Assembly (NCBI GenBank): GCA_023425485.1
Contig: JAFACO010000343.1
Coordinates: 1-5,263 of the forward strand
Source of the DNA: Bacillota bacterium
GTDB taxonomy: Bacteria; Bacillota; Clostridia; Lachnospirales; Lachnospiraceae
Length of the DNA stretch: 5,263 bases
Direction: 5' to 3'
Shown here one piece after another: positions 3,943-5,263 of the stretch. The notes under the pieces were generated by a model. That model searched no databases, was not told the DNA's origin, and saw nothing but the letters and a program-made list of their open reading frames with translations. Position 1 is the stretch's first letter. Each line of letters starts with the position of its first letter. The position numbers and the translations under genes are program-made.

Positions 3943-5263
3943 TTAAGTTTCTAGCGTAAAAGAAAGTAAGCTGGCATTACCACCTCCGGTATAAGTAAAA
4001 TAAATAGAATGAACTCCATCTTCAAGCTCTAAATCAGAAGCATATTCTTCCCAGACATTGGTGTTATTTACCGGAAGTTGTGCTAATACTGGTCCATTCC
4101 ATGCTGTTTTTAACTCAAATATACCGTTTGCATATCCACGAACTTTAATTCTAACTCTCTTCACTCCCTGACAATCAAAATACTTAAAGCCTATCGTCGT
4201 TGAATCAGTTATATTCCCAATATATCCTTGTTCTTCATCACCATCTCGTCCATCCTGCATAATCTTAGGGAAGCGATCACCACCAACATATATTGACTCT
4301 TCCTTGGTAAACAGATTACATGCAAGATATCCAAAATATTCTCCTTCCCCTCTAAGGGGACCATGATTTAGACCGCAGCTTGTCAACTCCACCTGTGGAA
4401 TTGTTCCATCCGGCAGAATCGTTAACAGCTCTGCACAGCCTTGTCTAGAATACCATGTTCCGTTGGTATGTCTATGATAAAAAATATACCATTCCCCATT
4501 TATCTCAACGATACCTCCATGATTGTTGGCACCATATGCCATAGGCTTCGCCGTAGGTTTATAGCTATCAATATGTAGATCACAGTTGCTTATAATCACT
4601 CCACGATATACAAAATCTTTTGTCGGGCTTTTACTTGTAGCATAGCATAATTCATGCATGGCAATAGAAGAATAAATAAAATAATAGGTATCTCCCTTTT
4701 TGCGAATGGAAGATGCTTCAAAAAATTCATGTCCTTCAAAGCCTGTTCCATCACTGAAAGGAACACTTGGTACTAAAAAACCCGGTTCTTCTATTACAGT
4801 TAGCATATCCGTCCCAAGTATCGTTACCATTGCTCCATTTCTTGAAGTGTCCTCCTTCGGGCAGAATCCAGTATATAGATAGACCTTATCTCCCTCAAGC
4901 AGTACAGCCGGATCAAACTGTGGCTGGTCCCCCTGCCTTTCTCCCAAGCGTGTGCCATCCTCATAATGCACATACCCATAAAATTCGAAACTACCATTTG
5001 GTCTGTCACAAACAGCAACTGAAACAACAGATACCTTATCTAACACATAATATAAATAATATTTTCCATCCGGTCCCTGAACCAAATCCGGTGCATATAA
5101 ACACATCTTTCCTTCCTTATTTAGTGGGTCAGCGGTCTTTGGGTAGATTACACCATCATATCTCCAATCACCTAGATCATCTACCGGTGCTGACCAACAT
5201 ACATAATCTCCAAGACAGAATACATGTCCATTATAAAGATCATGAGAGCCATACACATAAACT
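3943..5263 (-). CDS. Family 43 glycoside hydrolase with C-terminal carbohydrate-binding-like domain (partial, N-terminus missing)
   Basis: A five-bladed beta-propeller glycosidase; known GH43 activities include beta-xylosidase, alpha-L-arabinofuranosidase and arabinanase. Counting from the first whole codon visible, it opens VYVYGSHDLYNG, the typical first-blade strand, so the GTG nearest the edge is internal. The real start and the catalytic base Asp, which precedes this strand, lie outside. APDLVQGPDGKYYLYY (58-72) is the second blade. QFDPAVLL carries the probable pKa-tuning Asp (117). HEFFEASSIRKKGDTYYFIY (178-197) carries the probable general acid Glu (182). NNHGGIVEINGEWYIFYHRH (246-265) carries the His often found at the propeller centre. 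From about 318 on, with IGFKYFDCQGVKRVRIKVRG and VHSIYFTYTGGG, it looks like a CBM6-type beta-sandwich. No secretion signal can be judged without the N-terminus. Family is secure; substrate and subfamily are not. Confidence 0.93.
   Translation of the reverse strand, partial: VYVYGSHDLYNGHVFCLGDYVCWSAPVDDLGDWRYDGVIYPKTADPLNKEGKMCLYAPDLVQGPDGKYYLYYVLDKVSVVSVAVCDRPNGSFEFYGYVHYEDGTRLGERQGDQPQFDPAVLLEGDKVYLYTGFCPKEDTSRNGAMVTILGTDMLTVIEEPGFLVPSVPFSDGTGFEGHEFFEASSIRKKGDTYYFIYSSIAMHELCYATSKSPTKDFVYRGVIISNCDLHIDSYKPTAKPMAYGANNHGGIVEINGEWYIFYHRHTNGTWYSRQGCAELLTILPDGTIPQVELTSCGLNHGPLRGEGEYFGYLACNLFTKEESIYVGGDRFPKIMQDGRDGDEEQGYIGNITDSTTIGFKYFDCQGVKRVRIKVRGYANGIFELKTAWNGPVLAQLPVNNTNVWEEYASDLELEDGVHSIYFTYTGGGNASLLSFTLET

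Noticed and set aside
4700..5027. Short ORFs on both strands within the GH43 gene (4700-4882 plus, 4824-5027 minus)
   Set aside because: Both lie wholly inside a frame with clear GH43 motifs and look like chance open frames.

Overview
The window looks like chromosomal DNA from a low-GC, Gram-positive anaerobe of the Clostridia, most likely a plant-polysaccharide-degrading Lachnospiraceae. The evidence is the AT-rich intergenic DNA, strong GGAGG-type ribosome binding sites, a sugar-binding lipoprotein, a family 43 glycoside hydrolase, and an ECF sigma factor paired with a membrane anti-sigma-like protein. The assignment rests on gene content and style only; no 16S or other marker gene is present.

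Layout, left to right. (1) 1-602, minus: the N-terminal part of a sugar ABC transporter substrate-binding lipoprotein, cut by the left edge. (2) 603-1047: a divergent intergenic region of about 445 bases with candidate promoters on both strands, two similar 5-4-5 inverted repeats and a 23-codon micro-ORF with a strong Shine-Dalgarno sequence. (3) 1048-1743, plus: an AT-rich class I SAM-dependent methyltransferase of unknown substrate. (4) 1755-1800: a hairpin shared by two convergent transcripts. (5) 1832-3722, minus: an overlapping two-gene operon, with an ECF sigma factor first and then a single-pass membrane protein that has a large extracytoplasmic part and is the likely anti-sigma factor or sensor. 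(6) 3723-3942: the sigma operon promoter, a spaced 9-bp direct repeat and the terminator of the next gene. (7) 3943-5263, minus: a GH43 glycosidase with a C-terminal carbohydrate-binding-like domain, cut by the right edge.

How the genes may work together: the sugar-binding protein and the GH43 enzyme fit a life of hemicellulose or arabinan use. The sigma/anti-sigma pair could link an external signal to transcription, but the sequence does not show which genes it controls. A terminator separates GH43 from the sigma operon, so those two are separate transcripts. The methyltransferase is the outlier in composition and function. I see no CRISPR array, tRNA, rRNA, insertion sequence or prophage. 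No feature is clearly a new system; the most open items are the two-part ectodomain of the anti-sigma-like protein and the micro-ORF before the methyltransferase.
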